Assembly: GCA_038380435.1 (NCBI GenBank) | Contig: JAWZYU010000717.1 | Span: 1 to 64,000 of the forward strand | DNA: 64,000 nt | Direction of reading: 5' to 3' | From: Ryuthela nishihirai | Taxonomy: Eukaryota > Arthropoda > Arachnida > Araneae > Heptathelidae | Shown here: positions 42,090 to 53,403 of the stretch, in pieces | Layout: every line of letters begins with the position of its first letter | How positions within the stretch are numbered: position 1 is the first letter of the stretch | The notes under the pieces: generated by a model | Databases searched by the model: none | The model's input: the letters and a program-made list of their open reading frames with translations, nothing else | Told to the model about the DNA's origin: nothing | Made by a program: the position numbers and the translations under genes

Positions 42090-42663
42090 GGTGGAATGTG
42101 TAAAAATAAATAAATACCCCCTGAAGCAGATGCTTGCGATAGAGGTCTGACAGTTTATATACCATAGTAGAAGGTCTGAGAGGATGGCAGGACCTTAGCA
42201 GAAAAACGACACATCAATGCCTTACCCGGAGCTCGAACCCAGGTCCCTTAGATCAGTAGCCAAGCGCGCTAACCACTCGGCCATGGGACGGGGCTCGAAC
42301 CCAGGTCCCTTGGATCAGTAGCCAAGAGCGCTAACCACTCGGCCATGAGACGGGGCTCGAACCCAGGTCCCTTAGATCAGTAGCCAAGCGCGCTAACCAC
42401 TCGGCCATGGGACGGGGCCCGAACCCAGGTCCATTAGATCAGTAGCCAAGCGCGCTAACCACTCGGCCGTGGGACGGGGCTCGAACCCAGGTCCCTTGGA
42501 TCAGTAGCCAAGAGCGCTAACCACTCGGCCATGGGACGGGGCTCGAACCCAGGTCCCTTAGTTCAGTAGCCAAGCGCGCTAACCACTCGGCCATGGGACG
42601 GGGCTCGAACCCAGGTCCCTTAGACCAGTAGCCAAGCGCGCTAACCACTCGGCCATGGGACGG
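42090..42663 (-). mobile_element. second SINE-like family with a multiplied tRNA-like head
   Basis: On the minus strand: seven tandem tRNA-like heads (see next entry), then a ~130-bp body (CGGGTAAGGCATTGATGTGTC, TGCTAAGGTCCTGCCATCC) ending GGGGTATTTATTTATTTTTA. Unrelated to the main SINE in body and tail. Confidence 0.75.
42231..42663 (-). repeat. seven tandem tRNA-like units, 62-bp period
   Basis: Each unit on the minus strand has an A-box match TGGCCGAGTGGTTAGCGCG and a B-box match GGGTTCGAGCC, with loop CTACTGA between. Successive units overlap so that GTCCCATGG is both the 3' end of one head and the 5' end of the next. Copies differ by only one to three bases. Ser/Leu-type tRNA origin suggested by the A box; not a functional tRNA (no variable arm, no full acceptor pairing). 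Confidence 0.88.
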
Positions 42664-43149
42664 CTAGTGTGTAAAACTAATATTAAAAATTCAAATAATC
42701 TCTATAAGAGAATAGTAAAATATGTGATCATCATCGAATTGAAATCTCATCGAGTTGTTCAATGTCCAAATTTATTAAATATTAATGATATTATAAATTA
42801 GTTCTATTTGTTTAGAATATTTTTCTTGTTGATTAAAAAATCAACACTGGATTTAAAACGATAATAGTAAGCAAAAATGTGGCTGTTCGTTATTTAAGGT
42901 GCCAATGACACACAAAGGTATAAATGCAGAGACTTTTTTATGTGATTCCTATGTATTATAAAATACTTTAGATATAAAACTGAGAAACGAAGCCTCCGAA
43001 GCAAAAATTACACAAAAAATCACACTTGGTGAGTATTTTTGATATTCAGTCCTTCGTCACATTTCATTAACCTCATTCTCTTTCATTGCTATTTATTATT
43101 GATTTTTTTAGTTTTCAAAACCTTCACTGTACATCTATAGAAATGTAAA
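42664..43149. other. unassigned AT-rich DNA
   Basis: Nothing recognised. Confidence 0.4.
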
Positions 43150-43345
43150 TTAGATTATCTTTAAGATTGAACTGGTAGCTTCAAATTTTTTAAAATATTC
43201 ATAAATATTTTAATAAAATAATAATGGATAAATTGTATTATTTTACACTTTTTAAAAATAAATGGCTTTTTACTTAAATTTTAGACAAATGAAACCACTT
43301 ACTTTTTACCCATATTGAATTTCCTCCTTTTTCCCTCTTTTCGTA
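43150..43345 (-). mobile_element. family B TIR element fragment
   Basis: ATAAATATTTTAATAAAATAA, AAATAAATGGCTTTTTACTTA and TTTCCTCCTTTT match the 30.8-31.1 kb copy; ends are missing. Confidence 0.6.
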
Positions 43346-43605
43346 GGGGCGGGGATGGCTCAATTGGTAGCGGGCCAGGCTCGTAATCTGCAGTTTCCAG
43401 GTCCGAGTTCCAGTTGGGTCAGCATTGAGATTTATCTCCACAAAGCTCTACACCCTGTCCTCAGTGAGTAGGGGACACCGATGGGCTTGGAAATTCGGCC
43501 GTCCGTCGGGTGGGACGTGAAGCCGCTGGCCCGTATGCGGGAAAGCCTTACCCCGTGCACGTTCAAGAACAAGCTTGATGGCCTTGAAGGTAGGCTACCA
43601 ACTGT
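43346..43605 (+). mobile_element. SINE, 3'-truncated
   Basis: GGGGCGGGGATGGCTCAATTGG to GGCTACCAACTGT; the next SINE stands in its CCACTGGATC site. Confidence 0.9.
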
Positions 43606-43618
43606 CCACTGGATCTTG

Positions 43619-44169
43619 CGTTGGGTTGTTTTACCTCTGAGCGGCACTATTTTTGCACACCATGGGCTAAATGGCCAGGTCACATGGACCCCGAAGTCTC
43701 AGAGAAGGTTGGGGGAGTGGACCCACTGGAACAGCTGTTGGGAGACAGATGGTAGCCTCCCATCAAGGCCATCCAGCGTGTTCTTTAACGTTGGGTTGTT
43801 TTACCTCTGAGCGGCACTTTTGTGCACACCATGGGCTAAATGGCCAGGTCACATGGACCCCGAAAGCTCAGAGAAGGTTGGGGGAGGGGACCCACTGGAA
43901 CAGCTGTTGGGAGAGATGGTAGCCTCCCATCAAGGCCATCCAGCGTGTTCTTTAACGTGCACAGTGTATGGCTCTCCCGCACACGGACCACAGCTTAACG
44001 TCCCCTTCGATGGACGACGGCCTTTTCAAGCCCATCGGTGTTCCCTGCTGACCGTGGGCAGCGCAGGGAATTTTGTGGAGATAAATCTCAATGCTGACCC
44101 AGCTGGGACTCGAACCGGGGAACTGCAGATTACGAGCCTGGCGCGCTACCGACTGAGCCACCCCCGCCC
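43619..44169 (-). mobile_element. SINE with a duplicated 3' module
   Basis: Extra 3' unit (43619-43791) joined at TTCTTTAACGTTGGGTTG to a full SINE (43792-44169). Target duplication CCACTGGATCTTG (43606-43618) / CCACTGGGTCCTG (44170-44182), two mismatches. Second instance of the junction seen at 27.7 and 57.9 kb. Confidence 0.92.
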
Positions 44170-44182
44170 CCACTGGGTCCTG

Positions 44183-44601
44183 TAAGGACTCGATCATCTA
44201 GGACGAACGAGAGCGCCTGCAGAGTTCTGCCTAGCAACAAGTAGAACAGGGCCGGACAGGAGATGAAACAACATATGTGTTAATTAAATCCCTCTGTTCG
44301 AAGTTGCATCGCATAAAGGTATCCACTAACGTGGAACATGAGCTATCTGACTGGATCGAGGGAACCTTATACCACCAAAATATATCACGTGACCGTATGG
44401 TTTCGAACAAGTGAAATTCAAAAACGACTTGCGTCTGGATTCTTGTAGGAGATGGTACTGAGACCTCCTCCTGTCAGCATTTAACCGTTTTCCTTTGTAT
44501 CGGTTTTGGGGACATCAGAAGCCTTGCTAGTAGGATTGGGAATCCTATTGCCGTGTGTTTATTGACTTGCCAGGCGGCAGTCACTGTAGTTTGTAAACAT
44601 A
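44183..44601. other. unassigned
   Basis: Mixed composition, no recognised domain or repeat; borders the left direct repeat. Confidence 0.4.
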
Positions 44602-44760
44602 TAATTGTGCACTGTATTGCTTCTGAAGATGGAAATGAATATAGTAATGTATATAACATAAATACGAGTCCAGTGTTATAAGCAAACGAGTAGCCTCACA
44701 CTGACATAATTATTAGCGAATCGCACCCAGAGGTTAAAATATAACACACACAGGGAGGAA
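44602..44760 (+). repeat. direct terminal repeat, left (TRIM/LTR-like)
   Basis: 159 bp, TAATTGTGCACTGTATTGC to CACACACAGGGAGGAA, nearly identical to 45703-45860. Confidence 0.85.
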
Positions 44761-45034
44761 TGAATCTCTTGTTGCGATGTTATGCAACCACGGCAATTCC
44801 CGGTTCCGCCTGACAGCACTACCTGGTTATGAAAAGCCACGACCATCTAGAGCCGGTGGCAAGGAATACGCCCTATAGGCGCACCTCAACCCCAGCCTCA
44901 CATGGCAGCAGTCCTATAGAAGGAAAGCTGACCACCGGAAGAAACCTTACTTTAATCTATTCCCCGGTTTGCAAATGTGCATGGATATAAAGATCCAAGC
45001 TCGATCGGCACCCGGGGTGGAGACTCTTAGTAAG

Positions 45035-45424
45035 TTGGTTGGTTGGTTGTTTTACCTCTGAGCGGCACTTTTTTGCACACCATGGGCTAAATGGCCAGGT
45101 CACATGGACCCCGAAGGCTCAGAGAAGGTTGCGGGAGGGGACCCACTGGAATAGCTGTTGGGAGACAGATGGTAGCCTCCCGTCAAGGCCATCCAGAGTG
45201 TTCTTTAACGTGCACAGGGTATGGCTCTCTTGCACAAGGGACCACGGCTTAACGTCCCATCCGACGGACGGCTGCCTTTCCAAGCCCATCGGTGTCCCCT
45301 ACTGACCGTGGGCAGGGCGGGGAATTTTGCGGAGATAAATCTCAAAGCTGACCCAGCTGGGACTCGAACCCGGGAACTACAGATTACGAGCCTGGCGCGC
45401 TACCGACTGAGCCACCCCCGCCCC
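45035..45424 (-). mobile_element. SINE, full length
   Basis: 11-bp perfect target duplication CTCTTAGTAAG (45024-45034, 45425-45435). Confidence 0.96.
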
Positions 45425-45702
45425 CTCTTAGTAAGACCCAGACTTTTTGGACAGCTCGTGCCTACAAGGCAGGGCTCAGACCTTTCGGCAGAGCCGTCGA
45501 ACAGACCACACAGGTCTCCTGAGAGGTGAGGTCTCCGACGCCGTCACCATCCGACCGGCAATCAAGCCGGCCAGCAGCATCTTCAACCTCGGTTGGCCTT
45601 AGCCATGTCCAACCGGGACACCAATCCGGTCGGCACAGCCTTCAGCCGGGTTGCTGGGCCCTAGGCCCCCCCACCACGACAAGGTGGTCCCCTATTGGGG
45701 GG

Positions 45703-45860
45703 TAATTGTGCACTGTATTGCTTCTGAAGATGGAAATGAATATAGTAATGTATATAACATAAATACGAGTCCAGTGTTATAAGCAAACGAGTAGCCTCAC
45801 ACTGACATAATTATTAGCGAACGCACCCAGAGGTTAAAATATAACACACACAGGGAGGAA
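45703..45860 (+). repeat. direct terminal repeat, right (TRIM/LTR-like)
   Basis: 158 bp; differs from the left copy by GAACGCACC versus GAATCGCACC. Confidence 0.85.
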
Positions 45861-45884
45861 AGAATAACGGACACCCCCTATAGG

Positions 45885-46185
45885 TCCGTTCCCTCCAACC
45901 TTCTCTGAGCTCTCGGGGTCCTTATGACCTGGTTTGGAAAGGCCGCCGTCCGTCGGATGGGACGTTAAGCCGTGGCTCCGTGTGCGGGAGAGACATACCC
46001 TGTGCACGTTAAAGAACACCCTGGATGGCCTTGACGGGAGGCTACCATCTGTCTGCCAACAGCTGTTTCAGTGGGTCCCCTCCCACAACCTTCTCTGAGC
46101 CTTCGGGGTCCTTATGACCTGGCCAATTAGCCCACTCTGTGCAAAAACGTGCCGCTCAGAGGTAAAGCAATCCAATCAACCCATA
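45885..46185 (+). mobile_element. rearranged SINE
   Basis: A 3' piece (CCCTCCAACCTTCTCTGAGC to TTATGACCTGG, 45889-45931) comes before the middle piece (TTTGGAAAGGCCGCC on), which then runs normally to the tail AGCAATCCAATC. The order shows template switching or partial deletion between two copies. Confidence 0.85.
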
Positions 46186-46540
46186 TTCCTTCTTTCGTTC
46201 AACGGATGTGCTGTCCCGTTGTGTATCTAAGTGGCCCTGAGTAAGGCAATACCTATAACAGAAAGCCAGAGGCCCAAATTTATGACGTCAGCCTAGGCAG
46301 TCCTCATCATCATCATCAAAGAAAATAAATATTTCCTCTGAAAATGTTCGAGTCTTTCGACCCTCTCCTCCAGATGGCAAGGTTGGATAATGCCAAGAAG
46401 CCGATGACATTTATGTTACAAAACCTCGATAAAAAATTCTTAAATCCTACGGAAAAGATTCGCATCATTTAAAAATTTGATTGTTTCATTGTAGCAAACT
46501 TTGCGAATAGTCAGATCTTCTTGTCCAAGATAACTGTGCA
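46186..46540. other. unassigned
   Basis: Nothing recognised apart from a CAT microsatellite near 46306. Confidence 0.4.
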
Positions 46541-46544
46541 GACT

Positions 46545-46782
46545 TAGTTCAAAGGATGTTTTCTGTTTGTAATCTTGCTATTAAGTTGTTTCTCTGGATC
46601 GAGTAAGCAGTACAATTCAGCAAAACATGAATCACCGTTTCCTTTACGTTGCACGTCTGGCAATTGGGGTAAAGAACCTTTCTCATCTTGAAAAGTGAGT
46701 CGTTCAAGAGTGATGCACCTGTTCTGAATCTGGTGATACACACAATTTTTTTTTTTACAAAATAGTCATATAATATAGACAC
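46545..46782 (-). pseudogene. LINE ORF2 C-terminal zinc-finger remnant
   Basis: FRTGASLLNDSLFKM then CQTCNVKETVIHVLLNC, the CxxC...H....C motif found behind RNase H in Jockey/R1-group LINEs. Only ~75 codons, in two overlapping frames. Confidence 0.65.
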
Positions 46783-46784
46783 TT

Positions 46785-47150
46785 CTTATATTTCTTATTC
46801 TAATATTATTACTGGTAGCTTTTCTGATAATCCTAATGTTTGTCTATAAAAATATTTTATTAGGAGAAAATTTATTTTTATTGATTAGCATTATTATATT
46901 TGATAATAAATGCGAAAAAATTCTTTCTAAATAAAATATATTTGTAGATGAACATTAAAACAAAAATATAAGAATTTTCTATATAGTAGGACTTTTTAAG
47001 TGACGTCAAAAATTTTGTACAATGGCCTTCTGTTATAGGAGGAGTTGGTAAGGCCAACACCTCCTACAACAGAGGGATATTGAACTAAATTTATGATGCC
47101 CGCTTAAGTAGTCCTACCATATAGACAAATCTTATACATTTGATTCTAAT
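46785..47150 (+). repeat. AT-rich host repeat, copy 2 (foldback, no MITE)
   Basis: Left arm to TATAGGAGGAGTTGG (47033-47047), TAAGG turn, then an inverted arm starting CCAACACCTCCTACAACAG running to about 47150. At the position where copies 1 and 3 hold a hAT MITE it reads AATTTTCTATATAGTAGG, an empty site. Confidence 0.72.
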
Positions 47151-47665
47151 ATTATTACTGGTAGACTACGGTGTTAATCTTTTATGTTAATGTTTATCTA
47201 TAAATGCATTTTATTCAGGAGAAAAATTATTTGTATTAATTAGCATTATGACATTTCATAATAAATGCGAATAATTTTCTTTCTAAATAAAATATATTTT
47301 TCGATGAACATTAGTAAGAAGATTATCAGAAGTGTCCACAAGTAATGATATTAGAATCAAATACATAAGAATTATCTAAATCAGTGGTTCTCAACCTTTT
47401 ATGCTTCACATATACCCCTGGAAATGTGTAAGTAACTGGCGTACCCCTTGTATAGATATGCTATAACTATAGTTTTATCTAACAATGGTTATTTTTACTT
47501 TGTTACTAGATCTAGCGACTTTTGAGCTCTCACGGCGTACCCAAAAAATTTTATCGCGTACCCCACGTTGAGAGCCCCTAATCTAAATGTTAGTACTACC
47601 TATGCAGATGTCATAGCTTGGTCCATTAGCTCTCTCTTATAGGAGGTGTTGGTAAGGCCCCCTTT
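47145..47665 (+). repeat. AT-rich host repeat, copy 3 (carries hAT MITE)
   Basis: Same landmarks as copy 1; ends CTCTTATAGGAGGTGTTGGTAAGG. It continues from the inverted arm of copy 2. Confidence 0.75.
47394..47580 (+). mobile_element. hAT-type MITE, ~187 bp
   Basis: CAGTGGTTCTCAACC to GTTGAGAGCCCCTA, flanked by the perfect 8-bp duplication ATCTAAAT. Opposite orientation to the copy at 3107-3305 relative to the shared host repeat. Confidence 0.9.
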
Positions 47666-47792
47666 TCCCCTCCCCTTCCATTTGATCCGAACCTGAGTCT
47701 ATACACAAAAAACTTGCCAAAGCATTAAGTGAGTAGCATCCCAGAATCGTCAACTTAACGTTTCTAAAATTTATGTGAAAACCAAAATTGCA

Positions 47793-48166
47793 GTTGGGTT
47801 GTTTTACCTCTGAGCGGCAGTTTTTTGTACACCATGGGCTAAATGGCCAGGTCACATGGACCCCGAAGGCTCAGAGAAGGTTGGAGGAGGGGACCCATTA
47901 GAACAGCTGTTGCGAGACAGATGGTAGCCTCTCTTCAAGGCCATCCAGCGTGTTCTTTAACGTGCACAGGGTATGGCTCTCCCGCACACGGGGCCACGGC
48001 TTAACGTCCCATCCGACGGACGGCGGCCTTTCCAAGCCCATCGGTGTCCCCTACTGACCGTGGGCATGGCGGGGAATTTTTGCGGAGATAAATCTCAACG
48101 CTGACCCAGCTGGGACTCGAACCTGGGAACTACAGATTACGAGCCTGGCGCGCTACCGACTGAGCC
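47793..48166 (-). mobile_element. SINE, lacks the last bases of the head
   Basis: GTTGGGTTGTTTTACC to CTACCGACTGAGCC. Flanks ACCAAAATTGC and CCCCAAAATTGC indicate the target duplication. Confidence 0.93.
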
Positions 48167-48187
48167 GACCTTTAACCCCAAAATTGC

Positions 48188-48859
48188 GGTTAAACTGCAG
48201 AAAATGAAGTCAATCTCATTTTGCTTTCCTAACCACAAACTCGTAGTTACCGACATTTCAATCCTCCCCAATTGTCATAGCTTGTTTAAAAATTACTTCA
48301 AGCGCGTAATAATCAAACCTCGGCACGGCGTTAATCGAATCACTTGTTTACATTGTAAAGAAAGAGACTTATCCCTCCCCCCCTCCCCATTTAAATGTTA
48401 ATTTCAAGCTTAGTGAAGTGGTCAGTTTATCGTCTATGAAGTTGTCAATTTCGTTTATCAGTTTCCTCTGTCTTCAACAATCCCATTTCCTCTCTCCATT
48501 TCCAACAAGTTTCATCAAACAATGGAAGAATTTCTTTTTCTGTGAAAGTACACTGAAAACGTGCTCGTCGACTATTTAATGCAATAAAAGTTTCAATTTA
48601 TTTTCATGGCTTTCGCAATAAAAATTAAGTTTCTTTTGGTTTGATCATGTAATTAAATTCGCCAAGCGATATTTCTGATAAGGACTTTGTCTTTAGAATG
48701 AAAAGGTTTAACTAGCATAAATAATTATTTCCATTAAATATGCAAATCATCGTTTGTGCTTTAAGTCCCAGTAGGTTATCTTTTGGCAGGTTTCTAGGGG
48801 AATTTTTTATTTATTTCTGATCCCGTTTGTTACTATGCAATGTTATTTATTGTTACTAC
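48188..48859. other. unassigned
   Basis: A 65-codon ORF (48204-48401 +) has no recognised domain. AT-rich remainder. Confidence 0.4.
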
Positions 48860-49244
48860 GGGGCGGGGGTGGCTCAGTCGGTAGCGCGCCAGGCTCGTAA
48901 TCTGTAATTCCCAGGTTCGAGTCCCAGCTGGGTCAGCGTTGAGATTTATCTCCGCAAAATTCCCCGCCCTGCCCACGGTCAGTAGGGGACACTGAAGGGC
49001 TTGGAAAAGCCGCCGTCCGTCGGATGGGCCGTTAAGCCGTGGCCCCGTGTGCGGGAGAGCCATACCCTGTACACGTTAAAGAACACGCCGGATGGCCTTG
49101 ACGGGTGGCTACCATCTGTCTCCCAACAGCTGTTCCAGTGGGTCCCCTCCCCCAACCTTCTCTGAGCCTTCGGGGTCCATGTGACCAGGCCATTTGGCCC
49201 ATGGTGTGCAAAAAAGTGCCGCTCAGAGGTAAAACAACCCAACC
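48860..49244 (+). mobile_element. SINE, full length
   Basis: Perfect A box; near-consensus body; tail AACAACCCAACCC directly before the 35-bp array. Confidence 0.95.
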
Positions 49245-52240
49245 CGCTACTACATTTTGTCGAAACGCAATATAAATAATGTTATTATTTATTACTACAT
49301 TCTGACGAAACGTAGTTAAATAGCCGTAGTGTAAGTAATATTATTACCATTACATTATGACGACACGTAATGTAAGGTAATGTTATTTATTATTATTACG
49401 TTATGAAGAAGCGTAATATAAATTAACATTATTTATTACTATTACATTATGACGATGCATAATGTAACGTAATGTTATTTATTGCATTATGACCATGCGT
49501 AATGTAATGCAATGTCATTTATTACGTTATGACAACAAGTAATGTAAGCAATGTTATTTATTCCTATTACGTTATGAAGAGAGTAATGTTGTTTATTCCT
49601 ATTACGTTATGAAGAAAGTAATGTTGTTTATTCCTATTACGTTATGAAGAAAGTAATGTTGTTTATTCCTATTACATTATGAAGAAAGTAATGTTGTTTA
49701 TTCTTATTACGTTATGAAGAAAGTAATGTTATTTATTCCTATTACGTTATGAAGAAAGTAATGTTATTTATTCCTGTTACGTTATGAAGAAAGTAATGTT
49801 ATTTATTCCTATTACGTTATGAAGAAAGTAATGTTATTTATTCCTATTACGTTATGGAGAAAGTAATGTTATTTATTCCTATTACGTTATGAAGAAAGTA
49901 ATGTTATTTATTCCTATTACGTTATGGAGAAAGTAATGTTATTTATTCTTATTACGTTATGAAGAGAGTAATGTTGTTTATTCCTATTACGTTATGAAGA
50001 AAGTAATGTTGTTTATTCTTATTACGTTATGAAGAAAGTAATGTTATTTATTCCTATTACGTTATGAAGAAAGTAATGTTGTTTATTCTTATTACGTTAT
50101 GAAGAAAGTAATGTTATTTATTCCTATTACGTTATGAAGAAAGTAATGTTGTTTATTCCTATTACGTTATGAAGAAAGTAATGTTGTTTATTCCTATTAC
50201 ATTATGAAGAAAGTAATGTTGTTTATTCTTATTACGTTATGAAGAAAGTAATGTTATTTATTCCTATTACGTTATGAAGAAAGTAATGTTATTTATTCCT
50301 ATTACGTTATGAAGAAAGTAATGTTATTTATTCCTATTACGTTATGAAGAAAGTAATGTTATTTATTCCTATTACGTTATGAAGAAAGTAATGTTATTTA
50401 TTCCTATTACGTTATGGAGAAAGTAATGTTATTTATTCCTATTACGTTATGAAGAAATTAATGTTATTTATTCCTATTACGTTATGAAGAAAGTAATGTT
50501 GTTTATTCCTATTACGTTATGAAGAAAGTAATGTTGTTTATTCCTATTACGTTATGAAGAAAGTAATGTTGTTTATTCCTATTACATTATGAAGAAAGTA
50601 ATGTTGTTTATTCTTATTACGATATGAAGAAAGTAATGTTATTTATTCCTATTACGTTATGAAGAAAGTAATGTTATTTATTCCTATTACGTTATGAAGA
50701 AAGTAATGTTATTTATTCCTATTACGTTATGAAGAAAGTAATGTTATTTATTCCTATTACGTTATGGAGAAAGTAATGTTATTTATTCCTATTACGTTAT
50801 GAAGAAAGTAATGTTATTTATTCCTATTACGTTATGAAGAAAGTAATGTTGTTTATTCCTATTACATTATGAAGAAAGTAATGTTGTTTATTCTTATTAC
50901 GTTATGAAGAAAGTAATGTTATTTATTCCTATTACGTTATGAAGAAAGTAATGTTATTTATTCCTATTACGTTATGAAGAAAGTAATGTTATTTATTCCT
51001 ATTACGTTATGAAGAAAGTAATGTTGTTTATTCCTATTACGTTATGAAGAAAGTAATGTTGTTTATTCCTATTACGTTATGAAGAAAGTAATGTTGTTTA
51101 TTCCTATTACGTTATGAAGAAAGTAATGTTGTTTATTCTTATTACGTTATGAAGAAAGTAATGTTATTTATTCCTATTACGTTATGAAGAAAGTAATGTT
51201 ATTTATTCCTATTACGTTATGAAGAAAGTAATGTTATTTATTCCTATTACGTTATGAAGAAAGTAATGTTATTTATTCCTATTACGTTATGGAGAAAGTA
51301 ATGTTATTTATTCCTATTACGTTATGAAGAAAGTAATGTTATTTATTCCTATTACGTTATGAAGAAAGTAATGTTATTTATTCCTATTACGTTATGGAGA
51401 AAGTAATGTTATTTATTCCTATTACGTTATGAAGAAAGTAATGTTATTTATTCCTATTACGTTATGAAAAAAGTAATGTTATTTATTCCTATTACGTTAT
51501 GAAGAAAGTAATGTTATTTATTCCTATTGCGCTATGAAGAAAGTAATGTTATTTTTTCCTATTACGTTATGAAGAAAGTAATGTTATTTGTTCCTATTAC
51601 GTTATGAAGAAAGTAATGTTATTTATTCCTATTAGTTATGAAGAAAGTAATGTTATTTATTCCTATTACGTTATGAAGAAAGTAATGTTATTTATTCCTA
51701 TTACGTTATGAAGAAAGTAATGTTATTTATTCCTATTACGTTATGAAGAAAGTAATGTTATTTATTCCTATTACGTTATGAAGAAAGTAATGTTATTTAT
51801 TCCTATTACGTTATGAAGAAAGTAATGTTATTTATTCCTATTACGTTATGAAAAAAGTAATGTTATTTATTCCTATTACGTTATGAAGAAAGTAATGTTA
51901 TTTATTCCTATTGCGCTATGAAGAAAGTAATGTTATTTTTTCCTATTACGTTATGAAGAAAGTAATGTTATTTGTTCCTATTACGTTATGAAGAAAGTAA
52001 TGTTATTTATTCCTATTAGTTATGAAGAAAGTAATGTTATTTATTCCTATTACGCTATGAAGAAAGTAATGTTATTTATTCCTATTACGTTATGAAGAAA
52101 GTAATGTTGTTTATTACTATTACATATGACGAAACGTAATGTAACCTAATGTTATTTATTACTATTACATTAAGACGGAACATAATATTATTTATTACCA
52201 TTACGTCAAATTACGTTATGACATAAAGTTTTTATATACC
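49245..52240 (+). repeat. 35-bp satellite array with degenerate edges
   Basis: Core (about 49560-52105) has ~73 units of ATTACGTTATGAAGAAAGTA + ATGTTATTTATTCCT, near identical. Both edges hold looser, older units with TTATGACGA and CGTAATGTAA. An 11-unit block with private variants (ATTGCGCTATG, TTATTTTTTCC, ATTAGTTATG) is present twice, 384 bp apart (51526 and 51910), so a block duplication happened recently. Confidence 0.97.
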
Positions 52241-52283
52241 ATTCGTTATGATAACATAACCATTTCGTTATGACGTAGTGTTA

Positions 52284-52786
52284 CATTGCCCTACCAAAAT
52301 ATTAGATAATTTTCATGCTATATCAATGAGAATCTAACATCGAAGATATTAACTCCTAAAATTTGCATTTAATGGGAAAATATCACAGATGATAAAGATC
52401 AAAATAATCCAACTATCAATTTTTAATAATAATCACTCAGTATTAAAGAGTTGTGGTAGCTATTCTATTTCACAACTGTAGATGCATTATAATAATTTAC
52501 TTCAGAAATTAATTAAAACTTAAATAAAAAGTATTGTTTCAAATCATTTATGAAACAAATATATATATATTAGAAATTTGCATAATGAATATTTCAATAT
52601 TAAAAACTATGAATGTTTTTTTCATGAAACAATACACTTTATTGTTAAATATTTCAGTTTATATATTCAAATGCTCTTGAAAATCAGAATTTAAATTGAA
52701 TTTATTATGATCTTTAATTTATCTTCAGTTAGATTTTTTCATTAAATTCTACGTGGAAATTCTCTGATATTTTGGCAGGGCAGTGT
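52284..52786. mobile_element. Tc1/mariner-type non-autonomous element
   Basis: Inverted ends TTACATTGCCCTACCAAAATAT (left) and, reversed, TACACTGCCCTGCCAAAATAT (right), about 29 bp, bounded by TA. The interior resembles the 23.56-kb foldback repeat (GATAAAGATCAAAATAATC, AATTAAAACTT). No ORF. Confidence 0.72.
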
Positions 52787-53400
52787 ATTTATTACTATTA
52801 CGTTACGCTACGTTATGACGTAAAGTAGTGTTATTTATTACTATGACTCTAATACATAATGTAATACCACATCGTTTTATTTATTATTTTTCAATTAGTG
52901 ACTGAAAAGATTAAAGTAAACTCTATAGAAGTTTGGAAAATGAATTTCCACTGGATTTGTTTTAATATTTTTCCTAATTATAACAATTCTTATGCATATA
53001 TCGATATACTCTTATTTCCACATAATTAATGCTGCAGACATTAACATATTATTTACAGAACAATGACACTGTTTATATCAGCACATTGTATTTTTCACAT
53101 CGATAACAATGCATATGTTGTTATGAAGTTATTGCAGATCAAAAACACTATAACAGTCACTCTTACTTTCAGTAATAATCTAATACAGTACAACTCTCAT
53201 TAACTCAATTGTTTTTTAATTCCCAATCAAATCCTTATACATTTACTGCATTTTCCCTCCCTTTAAATCGAACTATTTTCTGATGGTCACCTCGATAACT
53301 CGAAATTTTATGAAGAATATTTGAAAGGAAATTCCTATTTGATAAGTTTTTTTCCCCCATGAAATTTTGCTTTCTTTTTTTGCTGAAATTTTTGTCGGGT
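52787..53400. other. unassigned AT-rich DNA
   Basis: Begins with a few units like the edge of the 35-bp array (TTACTATTACGTTACG, 52790-52870); nothing else. Confidence 0.4.
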
Positions 53401-53403
53401 AGA

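Larger units (their letters stand above)
44602..45860 (+). mobile_element. candidate TRIM-like element, 1.26 kb
   Basis: Two ~158-bp direct repeats differing by about one base enclose a GC-rich non-coding interior (with a later SINE at 45035-45424). A purine run (TTGGGGGG) stands just before the right repeat, as a polypurine tract would. I see no convincing primer-binding site after the left repeat and no target duplication, so a local duplication is the alternative. Confidence 0.45.

Noticed and set aside
42231..42663. Cluster of functional tRNA genes
   Set aside because: The 62-bp period is too short for separate tRNAs; ends are shared and the acceptor and variable parts do not form a full cloverleaf.
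48204..48401. 65-codon ORF with CLHC
   Set aside because: A single CxxC-like pair, no second pair and no context.
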